DNA from: a bacterium
GTDB taxonomy: Bacteria > UBP6 > UBA1177 > JAKLFG01
Reading direction: 5' to 3'
Length of the DNA stretch: 32,802 nucleotides
Assembly (NCBI GenBank): GCA_022709425.1
Contig: JAKLIW010000021.1
Coordinates: 1-32,802, forward strand
The position numbers and the translations under genes are program-made. The notes beneath the pieces were generated by a model. It made no database searches and was not told the origin of the DNA. It saw nothing but the letters and a program-made list of their open reading frames with translations. Numbering within the stretch: the stretch's first letter is position 1; the number at the start of each line of letters is the position of its first letter. Positions 9,449 through 17,166 of this stretch are shown here, one piece after another.

Positions 9449-9545
9449 GCGTAAGAAGCACCCCGGAGTGATGCTTCCGTACCTGTCCTTACCGCGCGGG
9501 GCGCGGCAAGGTGAGCGGAAGATACGGGGGAAGCGGTAACAGGTA
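9449..9545 (+). promoter_or_regulatory. Structured 5' leader of rpsB
   Basis: The leader contains a hairpin GAAGCA (9455-9460) / TGCTTC (9472-9477) and a long-range stem in which ACCTGT and TTACCGC (9481-9495) pair with GCGGTAA and ACAGGT (9533-9544), closing a GC-rich internal loop. CCGTA (9477-9481) could pair with TACGG near 9523 across that stem, giving a pseudoknot-like fold. rpsB leaders are known to mediate feedback by S2 in other bacteria; homology to those leaders is not shown here. Confidence 0.45.
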
Positions 9546-9565
9546 ACCCTTTTTTGGAGGAATCC

Positions 9566-10459
9566 ATGACAGTCGACATCAGAGAATTGCTCAAGGCAGG
9601 TGCGCACTTCGGCCACCAGAAACAGAAATGGAACCCGAAGATGGCCCCCTACATCTTCACTGAACGCAACGGCGTTCACATCATCAACCTGCAGAAGTCG
9701 GTCGAGCTCATCGATGTCGCGGCGAAGTTCCTGCACAACATCGGGCTCAACGGTGAGTCGATCCTCCTTGTCGGCACCAAGCGGCAGGCGATGGATGTGG
9801 TCAAGATCGCGGCCGAGAAGGCAGAGGTGCCCTATGTCAATTATCGCTGGCTGGGCGGCATGCTGACCAATTTCCAGACCATCAATGAATCGATCAAACG
9901 GCTCAAAAAGTATGAAGAGATGCTTTCCGACGAGAAACGCTACCAGTACACCAAAAAAGAGCTCATCACCATAGCGAAGGACAAGGTGAAGCTCGAAAAG
10001 AACCTGTCGGGCATCGTGAAGATGACGAAGGTTCCGAGCGCCGTGTTCATCGTCGATCCGATGCGCGAACATCTGGCGGTCCATGAGGCGACCAAACTCG
10101 GCATCCCGATAATCGCCATCATCGATACCAACGGCAATCCCGATCCGATCGATTTCCCGATACCGGCCAACGATGACGGCATGCGCGCCATCGATCTGAT
10201 CATCACCGGCCTGATGGAAGCCTACCTCGAAGGGCGTGACCTGCACCGGCAGAAGGCCCACACCGAGGACAAGGACCGTCGCGACCGCCCGACCCGCGGC
10301 GATGAGACCCGCAGTGTCGCCGGCCGCAAGGTGAAGGTTAAGAGACTGGCCTCCGAAGAGGGCGAAGCGAAGGAAGGCGACGCTCCCAAAGGCGCCCGCC
10401 GTCCCGCCAAGAAAGAAGACGCCCCCGTAGCGACCGAGGAGAAAAAGGCCGAGAAATAA
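9566..10459 (+). CDS. rpsB: 30S ribosomal protein S2
   Basis: The 297-residue protein matches S2 throughout: LLKAGAHFGHQKQKWNPKM at the start, NGVHIINLQKSVE, GTKRQAMDVV, NYRWLGGMLTNFQTI and the SVH-like PSAVFIVDPMREHLAVHEA. S2 binds late on the small subunit and recruits S1. The family body ends near residue 228; the remaining ~70 residues are a low-complexity charged tail rich in Lys, Arg, Glu and Ala, longer than in E. coli. The ATG at 9566 has GGAGG 5 nt upstream; an in-frame TTG at 9554 overlaps that site. It forms the usual operon with tsf. Confidence 0.97.
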   Translation: MTVDIRELLKAGAHFGHQKQKWNPKMAPYIFTERNGVHIINLQKSVELIDVAAKFLHNIGLNGESILLVGTKRQAMDVVKIAAEKAEVPYVNYRWLGGMLTNFQTINESIKRLKKYEEMLSDEKRYQYTKKELITIAKDKVKLEKNLSGIVKMTKVPSAVFIVDPMREHLAVHEATKLGIPIIAIIDTNGNPDPIDFPIPANDDGMRAIDLIITGLMEAYLEGRDLHRQKAHTEDKDRRDRPTRGDETRSVAGRKVKVKRLASEEGEAKEGDAPKGARRPAKKEDAPVATEEKKAEK

Positions 10460-10501
10460 CGGCCGCAATTAAGGATTGTCGAGGAATAACAGGAGATCCC
10501 C

Positions 10502-11425
10502 ATGGATATATCTGCTGCAAAAGTCAAGGAACTCAGAGAACTCACCGGCGCCGGCATGATGGATTGCAAGAACGCTCTGGTGGATGCCAAGGGCGATATG
10601 GAGGCGGCGGTCACTCATCTGCGCGAAAAGGGACTCGCCAAGGCGGCCAAGAAGTCGGGCCGGGTTGCGTCGGAAGGGGCGGTGCTCATCCGCATGAACG
10701 GCGACCGCGCGGGATTGATGCTCGAATTCAACTGCGAGACCGATTTCGTTGCCAAGAACGACGGTTTCCGCGATCTTTCCCAGTTGGTGCTTGACCATTT
10801 CGATAAACATGCCAAGGAAGAGGGTGTGTTGGTCAATATGCAGGAAAAGTTCTATGACGCCGAGATAGAGAAGCTTATTACCGATGCGGTCGCCAAGATC
10901 GGCGAGAACCTTCGTCCGCGCCGTTTTATCCGCTATACGGTCAAAGAGAATGGTTTTATCCATTCCTATGTCCATTTGGGCGGCAAGATCGGCGTGATGA
11001 TCGAGGTCGCCGCGGCCGACAAGTCGGTCCTCGCGAAGCCTGAGGTTCGCGAGATGGCCGACGATATCGCGATGCATATCGCCGCGATGAACCCGGTCTG
11101 TATGAGCCCGGATGAATTCCCGCCTTCGCTGATCGAGTCCGAGAAGGCGATCTACCGGGTACAGGTCCTCGAGATGGGCAAGCCCGAGAACATGGTTGAT
11201 AAGATCGTCGAAGGGAAGATCCGCAAGTTCATCTCCGACAGCACCCTCATCAACCAGATATTTGTCAAGAATCAGGATCTCACCGTCGGTAACTATATCA
11301 AAGAGACCGCCAAGAAGGCGGGCGCCGAACTGAAGATCCTGCGCTTCGTCCGTTTTGAGCTGGGTGAAGGGATCGAGAAGGAGAAAAAGGATTTCGCTTC
11401 GGAAGTGCAGTCACAGATAAAATAA
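10502..11425 (+). CDS. tsf: Translation elongation factor Ts
   Basis: The 307-residue protein is a full-length EF-Ts, the nucleotide exchange factor of EF-Tu. The N-terminal UBA-like domain has VKELRELTGAGMMDCKNAL, and the core has LEFNCETDFVAKNDGF (the TDFV contact region) and HIAAMNP. The second half has the expected VLEMGKPENMVDKIVEGK and the typical C-terminal VRFELGEGIEK. The ATG is preceded by AGGAG. It lies 42 nt after rpsB in the conserved rpsB-tsf order; a strong terminator follows at 11480. Confidence 0.97.
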   Translation: MDISAAKVKELRELTGAGMMDCKNALVDAKGDMEAAVTHLREKGLAKAAKKSGRVASEGAVLIRMNGDRAGLMLEFNCETDFVAKNDGFRDLSQLVLDHFDKHAKEEGVLVNMQEKFYDAEIEKLITDAVAKIGENLRPRRFIRYTVKENGFIHSYVHLGGKIGVMIEVAAADKSVLAKPEVREMADDIAMHIAAMNPVCMSPDEFPPSLIESEKAIYRVQVLEMGKPENMVDKIVEGKIRKFISDSTLINQIFVKNQDLTVGNYIKETAKKAGAELKILRFVRFELGEGIEKEKKDFASEVQSQIK

Positions 11426-11442
11426 CCGCTATTCATGGTGCC

Positions 11443-12828
11443 ATGATCGAGCAGGCTCTGCGCACGGCATATCTTTTTGCGGCACCCGGGTTCCGGGTGC
11501 CGTTCTTTTTTTCTCTGCTGTTGTGCTGCACCGTTCTTACCGCCGGCGAACCGGTTGATAGGGACCTCTTTGTCAAGGAGTTCCTCAAAAAGGCCGATCT
11601 GGTCCGTTCGTTCGATGAAAAGATATTGTCGGCCGAGGCCGATGTGTCGCGCGCGAAGTGGCAGTATTTCCCGAAGATCAGTCTTTCTTTCGGTATGGCG
11701 CCGTTCCCGAGTTATACCTATGTCCGTCCCGACCCTACCAGCACCAACAAGGAAAAGAACCGCGGCTATTGGGATAAGAGCTATTACATCGGCGATTTCG
11801 GCATCGCATTGCAGGCGAAGGGGGAGATCGTCATTCCCATCTACACCTTCGGCAAGATAGGCAATGCGCAGGATGCCGCCGAGAGGGGGGTCGAGGTCGC
11901 GAAGGCCGGGAAAGATATCTCGGTCCTTGAACTCCGCAAGGAGGCCGCCTCGTTCTATTACTCATACGTCATGGCGACCGATATGCAGAATATCCTCGAA
12001 CTCTCGCTCGAGAAGATCACCGATGCCGAGACGAAACTCGACCAGTGGCTCTACGAGGGGAAGGAGGGGGTATCGCAGAATGATCTCATCAAACTGCGCA
12101 TAGAAAAAGAGCGGTTGCTCTACAGCATGGACAATGTTGCGACGACGCTCGATACCCTCCGCGCCCTATTCGAGAAGGTGCTTGGTCCCGGTTATACGCT
12201 CAAGGATGAGTTCATGTACAAGGCGCCCTTCGTCCTGTCGCTCGAGATGCTCGAATCGCAGTTGACGGGGAACAGCGCCTACAGCCGACTGCTTACCAGC
12301 GGGCTGGGCGCATTGGAGTCGCTCTATAAATTTGAAAAGAGCAATTTCTTCCCGAACCTCGGCGCGATGGGCGATTATCGGATCGATTATACCTCCAGCG
12401 TGCAAGATGCGGGATATCCCTTGCCGAGCAGTCCCTACAATGGACAGACCGGCGGCGCCGGTATCGGGCTTGAGTTCGATCTCAACATCCTCGATCAGGT
12501 CGCCAGAACGCGCAAGGCGAAGGCCGAGTGGAAGGCGATGGAGTACAAGGCGTCGTTCGTCAAGGATACGGCGCTACTGGATCTGCGCCGCAGATTCAAC
12601 GAACTCAAGGCGCTCGACAGTCAGGTCGAACACACCCGCAAAGCGCACAAACTCGCCAAGGGGTGGATGACCACCGAGTTCATGAACTACGAGGCGGGGA
12701 TGTTCACCACCCGCGATCTCATCGATTCGGTGAAGGCGTTCGTCGAGCAGGAATATAACCTCATCTCGTCGATGTATGAATACAACATGAAGGTCGAAGA
12801 GATCATCTCTTTCGCGGGGGTCGAATGA
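11443..12828 (+). CDS. TolC-like outer-membrane efflux protein
   Basis: The 461-residue frame has a hydrophobic export segment (PFFFSLLLCCTVLTAG, about residues 20-35) followed by a long mostly helical protein with the OEP/TolC features: AKWQYFPKISLSFG early, a central coiled-coil region (VLELRKEAASFYYSYVMATD, KLDQWLYEG), a second copy of the pattern (FEKSNFFPNLGAMGDY, GIGLEFDLNILD) and a closing helix pair. TolC proteins form trimeric channels across the outer membrane and periplasm. No RND pump or membrane-fusion gene is adjacent. The start is uncertain: the ATG at 11443 has only a weak site, and the tsf terminator lies in the first 24 codons; GTG at 11497 or TTG at 11521 are alternatives. 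Its stop overlaps the MlaC-like start by ATGA. Confidence 0.8.
   Translation: MIEQALRTAYLFAAPGFRVPFFFSLLLCCTVLTAGEPVDRDLFVKEFLKKADLVRSFDEKILSAEADVSRAKWQYFPKISLSFGMAPFPSYTYVRPDPTSTNKEKNRGYWDKSYYIGDFGIALQAKGEIVIPIYTFGKIGNAQDAAERGVEVAKAGKDISVLELRKEAASFYYSYVMATDMQNILELSLEKITDAETKLDQWLYEGKEGVSQNDLIKLRIEKERLLYSMDNVATTLDTLRALFEKVLGPGYTLKDEFMYKAPFVLSLEMLESQLTGNSAYSRLLTSGLGALESLYKFEKSNFFPNLGAMGDYRIDYTSSVQDAGYPLPSSPYNGQTGGAGIGLEFDLNILDQVARTRKAKAEWKAMEYKASFVKDTALLDLRRRFNELKALDSQVEHTRKAHKLAKGWMTTEFMNYEAGMFTTRDLIDSVKAFVEQEYNLISSMYEYNMKVEEIISFAGVE
11480..11512 (+). terminator. Rho-independent terminator after tsf, inside the following reading frame
   Basis: A perfect 10-bp G+C-rich stem (CGGCACCCGG / CCGGGTGCCG) with a 3-nt loop is followed by TTCTTTTTTT. 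By strength and spacing it is a textbook terminator for rpsB-tsf. It lies within codons 13-24 of the TolC-like frame if that frame starts at 11443, so it could also work as an attenuator for the downstream operon. Confidence 0.8.
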
Positions 12829-13517
12829 TGAAGATGTCGCTGGCGCTCATGCTGTTGCTGTCCGTTCTATCGTTATACGGCGCCGATGCGCTCGTTGCCC
12901 CGGCGCTTGATGTCAAAGCGGCGGTGCAGTATCTCGAACAGAACGAGGCGGAGCTCGAGAAGTGGGCCGGCGTGAAGGCGGCCAAAGGTACCGATGCTTT
13001 CGCCAAGAAGGAGGCGGCGATGCAGGCGGTGGTCGACCGCATCATCGACTACGATTTCATCGCGAAGTTCGTGCTGGGCGACAAGTGGGACACCACGCCC
13101 AAGGACAAGCGCGACATCTTCTTCGAGAAGCTCAAGAAGCTGTTCCGCGAATTCTATCTCGAAGAGGTCTTTTACAACAAAAGCTACGAGAAGAAGTATA
13201 TCGACAAGGGTATCCGCAAGAACTATCTCACCGGGGTGCCCGACAGCATCTTCGTGACCACCGAGGTACAGGTGACGCTCAAGCGCAAGCCGGTCATTTA
13301 CGAGGTGGTTTACCATCTCTATAAGCCGGCGGCCGACAAGAGATACCTCATCTTCGACATCGAACTGGACGGCGTGAGTATGGCGCGCAACTACCGCCAG
13401 CAGTTCTCCAAGACGCTGAAAGAGAGCAATATCGACGAACTCATCAAGAAGATAGACGCCAAGCTGGCAAAACCGGTCAAGGAACGCGAGAAGAAGGGGA
13501 AAGAGCAGGGCAAATGA
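12825..13517 (+). CDS. MlaC/Ttg2D-like periplasmic phospholipid-binding protein
   Basis: The 230-residue protein has a signal peptide (MKMSLALMLLLSVLSLYGADA) and then the MlaC/Ttg2D pattern: a helical region with RIIDYDFIAKFVLGDKW, a segment KRDIFFEKLKKLFREFYLEE, and a beta-rich part (VTTEVQVTLKRKPVIYEVVYHLY, YLIFDIELDGVSMARNYRQQF) that forms the lipid pocket in MlaC. MlaC carries phospholipids between inner and outer membranes. The partner ABC genes mlaFED are not in the window, so the partner is either elsewhere or the adjacent TolC-like protein; the latter is speculation. ATGA overlaps join it to the genes on both sides. The C-terminus is lysine-rich. Confidence 0.82.
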   Translation: MMKMSLALMLLLSVLSLYGADALVAPALDVKAAVQYLEQNEAELEKWAGVKAAKGTDAFAKKEAAMQAVVDRIIDYDFIAKFVLGDKWDTTPKDKRDIFFEKLKKLFREFYLEEVFYNKSYEKKYIDKGIRKNYLTGVPDSIFVTTEVQVTLKRKPVIYEVVYHLYKPAADKRYLIFDIELDGVSMARNYRQQFSKTLKESNIDELIKKIDAKLAKPVKEREKKGKEQGK

Positions 13518-14104
13518 ACACACTGCTTCTGCATGCCTGCTGCGCCCCTTGTCTGACCGCCCCGCTGGAGCGGCTTGTCGATAAATTCGACGGTCGGGTG
13601 ACGGTTTTTTTCTACAATCCGAACATCGATACGATCGCGGAGCACGATAAACGGCTGGGTGAGGTGGAGCGGTATCTCAAGGCGCGTTACGGGACAACCG
13701 TCGATCTGATCGCGTCGACATCCGATCGCTCGTTGTTCGAAGCACAGGTCGCCCCGTTCGCCGACACCGATGAGCGCGGGGTCCGCTGTACCGCCTGTTA
13801 TTTTCTCCGCCTGAAACGTACCTTTGAAGAGGCGAAAACCCTCGGCATGACCCATGCGGCGACCACCCTCACGGTCAGTCCGCACAAGGATGCGCGGCGG
13901 CTCAATGCCATGGGGCTCGGGCTGGAGAAACGCTACGGTCCGACCTATCTGACCGGCATGTGGGAATATGCCAGAACACTCGAACTGTGCCGCGAACACG
14001 GCATCTACCGGCAGAATTACTGCGGCTGTGCGTCCAGTATGCGGGAACGCGATGAACGGCGGCGGGAAAGGGAGCACAACAAGAACAAAGGAGGTCGTCC
14101 GTGA
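13514..14104 (+). CDS. queH: Epoxyqueuosine reductase QueH
   Basis: The 196-residue protein belongs to the QueH (DUF208) family, which performs the last step of queuosine synthesis, reducing epoxyqueuosine in tRNA, and replaces QueG in many bacteria. Conserved features are HACCAPC (C9, C10, C13), the FYNPNI segment with EHDKRLGEVERYL, GVRCTACYFLRL with the second Cys pair, TTLTVSPHKD, and YRQNYCGCASSMRER near the C-terminus. These cysteines serve an iron-sulfur cluster and a metal site in the family. No other que gene is in the window. The ATG overlaps the preceding stop (ATGA), and its end carries the ribosome binding site AAAGGAGGT for the next gene. Confidence 0.92.
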   Translation: MNTLLLHACCAPCLTAPLERLVDKFDGRVTVFFYNPNIDTIAEHDKRLGEVERYLKARYGTTVDLIASTSDRSLFEAQVAPFADTDERGVRCTACYFLRLKRTFEEAKTLGMTHAATTLTVSPHKDARRLNAMGLGLEKRYGPTYLTGMWEYARTLELCREHGIYRQNYCGCASSMRERDERRREREHNKNKGGRP

Positions 14105-14574
14105 TCAGAATACCGGTGGTAATGGTGAGCGCCGTTTTCCTTTCGCTCATCGCATGCGGCGGGCCTGCGAGTTACACGACACCCCTCATACTGCAGAGTC
14201 AGATCGTTCAAAGCGCCTGCGAGGAGATCAGCACCGCCGAGGTGCCGGGTCCCGTGGTGACGGTCCGCGTGCAGAACGGGACGGTAGTGGTCACTCATGA
14301 GAATCTCTATCTCCCGAAAGGAACGGTGCTCGGTATCGAGGATCGCGACGGCCTGATGAGTTGGCGTGACGCCGAAGCGTATTATTATCTCGACGGCGGG
14401 ACCGACTTCATATCCTTGCGGGAATCGGCCCGCATGGTCAACAGCGATATCTTTTGCCTGTACGATCTGACGGTAACGATCCGCAACATATCGGGCGGCG
14501 AGTACACCTTCTACCTCTTCGATCACACTGGCGCTGCGGTGCCGGAGGCGACCGTCGATCTGGATATCCGATGA
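14101..14574 (+). CDS. Small lipoprotein of unknown function
   Basis: The 157-residue protein starts with GTG, preceded by AAAGGAGGT inside the end of queH, and overlaps its stop by four bases (GTGA). The N-terminus is a lipoprotein signal ([14 protein letters not shown], lipobox L-I-A-C, Cys19). The mature part is beta-rich by appearance ([40 protein letters not shown]) with two further cysteines (C40 and one near residue 120), which could form a disulfide. I do not recognise a family. The position inside a conserved-looking operon and the intact export signal support a real gene. Confidence 0.78.
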   Translation: MIRIPVVMVSAVFLSLIACGGPASYTTPLILQSQIVQSACEEISTAEVPGPVVTVRVQNGTVVVTHENLYLPKGTVLGIEDRDGLMSWRDAEAYYYLDGGTDFISLRESARMVNSDIFCLYDLTVTIRNISGGEYTFYLFDHTGAAVPEATVDLDIR

Positions 14575-15794
14575 ATCCCGTTCTGGTCATGAAATTCGGC
14601 GGATCGTCGCTGGCCGACCCCGCCAAGATAGGAGCCGTGGCCGATCTGGTCATTCGGCGACGCGACGCCGGTCGCCGCGTGGTGGTGGTGGTGTCGGCGA
14701 TGGGAAAAACGACCGACGGCCTTATCGAGCAGTCGCGCAGTTTCACCACCGAACCGGACCTGCGCGAGATGGATATGTTGTTGACCGCCGGAGAACGGAT
14801 ATCTTCGGCGCTGGTTGCTATCGCTCTCAACGCGCGCGGCGCGAAGGCGGTGTCGCTGACCGGTTCGCAGGCCGGGATCATCACCGACGATAACCATACC
14901 AACGCCCGTATCGTCGAGATACGGCCCTACCGCGTTCAGAAGGCGCTTGACGAGGGGAACATCGTGGTGATCGGCGGTTTTCAGGGGGTTTCGTTCACCA
15001 AAGAGGTCACGACGCTCGGCCGCGGGGGTTCCGATACCTCGGCGGTGGCGCTCGCATCCGCGCTCGATGCGCCTGAATGCGAGATATATTCTGATGTCAC
15101 CGGTGTGTTTGCCGCCGATCCGCGCGTCATAAAAGAACCGGCGAAGATAGCGGCGCTCGGCTATCAGGAGATGCAGGAATTGGCGGAGGCGGGGGCCAAG
15201 GTGCTCCATCCCAAGGCGGTCGAATTCGCGAAGATAAAGGGGACCGTCATCAACTGCAAGAACACCTTCGCGCCCGAGGCCGAAGGGACGCTCATTGCGA
15301 ATCTGGAGGGGCGGGTGAAGCCGCGCGTGGTCGGTATCGCCACCGAGGAGAAGGTGGTGCTCGTTCATGCCTACGAGGACAACGCAGGCAGTTTGGCCAC
15401 GGTCGAGAGCGTGGTGGCCTTTGCGGAGAGTAGAAATCTGCGCGTCAAACAGATAGCCTTTCACCGCGGTCGCGGTCAGGGGATGGTGGGGAGTTTCATC
15501 ATTCCCGAAAAAGAGAACTATCATCTGGCGCCGCTTCTGCGCGAAATGAAGGATCGTTTTGGCGACGCGCTTGATATCCATGAGCAGTTCGGCGCGCTTT
15601 CTCTGGTGGGGGCCGGCATAACCGAACGCCACGATTATCTTGAACAATCCATTCGACTGCTTAAACAGCACGGGATCGCCGCCGGCAGTTTCCATACCAC
15701 CTCATTCCGCATCAGCATGCTCATCGAACGGGGCCGGTTGGCCGAGGCGGCGCGTCTTTTCTACGATCGGTTCATAGCGCCCAATATTCTTTAA
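14571..15794 (+). CDS. lysC: Aspartate kinase
   Basis: The 407-residue protein phosphorylates aspartate in the first step of lysine, threonine and methionine synthesis. It has [11 protein letters not shown] at the N-terminus, [30 protein letters not shown] followed by SDTSAVALA, and [14 protein letters not shown], then two C-terminal ACT regulatory domains ([18 protein letters not shown] and [16 protein letters not shown]). ACT domains usually confer feedback inhibition. The frame is open upstream to 14454, but the kinase sequence begins at 14571, where ATG overlaps the lipoprotein stop (ATGA). It closes the five-gene run. Confidence 0.93.
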   Translation: MNPVLVMKFGGSSLADPAKIGAVADLVIRRRDAGRRVVVVVSAMGKTTDGLIEQSRSFTTEPDLREMDMLLTAGERISSALVAIALNARGAKAVSLTGSQAGIITDDNHTNARIVEIRPYRVQKALDEGNIVVIGGFQGVSFTKEVTTLGRGGSDTSAVALASALDAPECEIYSDVTGVFAADPRVIKEPAKIAALGYQEMQELAEAGAKVLHPKAVEFAKIKGTVINCKNTFAPEAEGTLIANLEGRVKPRVVGIATEEKVVLVHAYEDNAGSLATVESVVAFAESRNLRVKQIAFHRGRGQGMVGSFIIPEKENYHLAPLLREMKDRFGDALDIHEQFGALSLVGAGITERHDYLEQSIRLLKQHGIAAGSFHTTSFRISMLIERGRLAEAARLFYDRFIAPNIL

Positions 15795-15881
15795 TTCTTT
15801 TTGAATTCTCTGAATTTCCTCTTGAAAATAAAAAAAGTTATGTTACCATGCATGGCAAAGGTAGCTCATCGGAGGCTTTTC

Positions 15882-17147
15882 ATGAGGCATTTCTTGGTCG
15901 TAGCAATGGCGTTGTTCTTGGCTATGATGATCTCCGCGTGCAAGACCGATGACCCGGTCTCATCCGGTTCCTGTGTCACGACATTCGATTGCGAAGAGGG
16001 GTTCGAGTGCATTAACCAGAAGTGCGTCGATCCGACCGGCGGCGGCGATACCGATACCCCCGACAAAGATACCGATACGCCGTCGATCGACGATGACGAT
16101 CAGGCATCTCCCGACGAACTGACCGATGAAACTCCGGACGAACAGGGGGACGATCTGCCGAGCGATGAGTTGCTCGATGAGGATGATGCCTCCGACGACC
16201 TGCTACCCGATGGGACCGACACCACGCCGCTCGATGACGGGGTGGTGACCGATGCCGATGCGCCCTCTTCCTGCGAGGGGGTCACCTGCGGCGGACACGG
16301 CACCTGCAAAGTGGCGGGCGGTGTGGCGACCTGTACCTGCTATGCGGGCTATCAGGATAACGATCATGATAACACCTGTATCACCGTGTGTGAATATGCG
16401 GGGCTCGAATGCGGTGCCACCGCCCAGTGCGACGACTCCAGCGGCATACCGACCTGTGTCTGCAAGGCCGATTATCAGGACAACGACAACAATGATACCT
16501 GCCTGCCGACCTGTACGAAGGCGGCGCTCACTTGCACCGGCGGCGAATGTGACGATGCGAATGGTACGGCACACTGTGTCTGCACCGATACCGACTATCA
16601 GGACAACAACAACGACGGTACCTGCAACCCGACCTGCGCGAAGGCGGTAGCGGACGGCCTTGTCTGTGCGGTGCATGCGACCTGCGACGATTCGACCGGT
16701 ACGGCCGCCTGCGCCTGCAATGACGGCTATATCAATCTGCCGAACTGTACCGACTGCGCCGCCAATTTCCATACCGATGGTAGTGGTAATTGCTTGCCCG
16801 ACCAAGGCTGTCAGCCGAGCAATGCCGACTGTAACGGCCACGGCACCTGTTCCGACGCGACCGGCATGCCGGTCTGTACCTGCGTGGAGGGCTATGCGGC
16901 GCCGACCTGCGCCACCTGCGCCGACGGTTATCAGGACAGCGATACTAACGGCACCTGTCTGGCCGATTGCACCGATACCTGCGGCCAAGGTGGATTGTTT
17001 CCTAGTCATGGCGATTGTGTGTATTCCGGCGGCAATGCAGCCTGCGTATGCGCTACGGGATGGGAAAATCCTATACTTATAAATTCCATTTGGCCCGAAT
17101 GCAGTTGTGATGTCAATGACACAGATCCCAGTTTCCCTTGCATTTAA
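15882..17147 (+). CDS. Cys-rich EGF-like surface lipoprotein
   Basis: The 421-residue protein has a lipoprotein signal (MRHFLVVAMALFLAMMISAC, lipobox I-S-A-C, Cys20). A short Cys-rich module (CVTTFDCEEGFECINQKC) comes next, then an Asp/Pro/Thr-rich linker (residues about 55-125), then a run of EGF-like modules with six or more cysteines each. Four modules carry a common YQDN(D/N)xD-T-C signature (for example GYQDNDHDNTC, DYQDNDNNDTC, DYQDNNNDGTC), rich in Asp and Asn, which might bind calcium. It is probably exposed on the cell surface for adhesion or scaffold formation. The ATG has CGGAGG 7 nt upstream; the frame is open from 15801 but the signal peptide fixes the start. The linker resembles the one in the protease at 6318-8369. 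Confidence 0.85.
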   Translation: MRHFLVVAMALFLAMMISACKTDDPVSSGSCVTTFDCEEGFECINQKCVDPTGGGDTDTPDKDTDTPSIDDDDQASPDELTDETPDEQGDDLPSDELLDEDDASDDLLPDGTDTTPLDDGVVTDADAPSSCEGVTCGGHGTCKVAGGVATCTCYAGYQDNDHDNTCITVCEYAGLECGATAQCDDSSGIPTCVCKADYQDNDNNDTCLPTCTKAALTCTGGECDDANGTAHCVCTDTDYQDNNNDGTCNPTCAKAVADGLVCAVHATCDDSTGTAACACNDGYINLPNCTDCAANFHTDGSGNCLPDQGCQPSNADCNGHGTCSDATGMPVCTCVEGYAAPTCATCADGYQDSDTNGTCLADCTDTCGQGGLFPSHGDCVYSGGNAACVCATGWENPILINSIWPECSCDVNDTDPSFPCI

Positions 17148-17166
17148 GGCGCGAGCAGATTTACTC

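Noticed and set aside
9440..10468. 342-codon minus-strand frame opposite rpsB
   Set aside because: Shadow of a ribosomal protein gene; spans its promoter and leader.
14523..15695. 390-codon minus-strand frame opposite aspartate kinase
   Set aside because: Shadow of lysC, with no recognisable domain or ribosome binding site.
15795..15881. Promoter or terminator between lysC and the EGF-like lipoprotein
   Set aside because: The stretch is A+T-rich with TTGAAA and a small AATTC/GAATT dyad, but no pair of boxes has acceptable spacing and the stem is only 5 bp.
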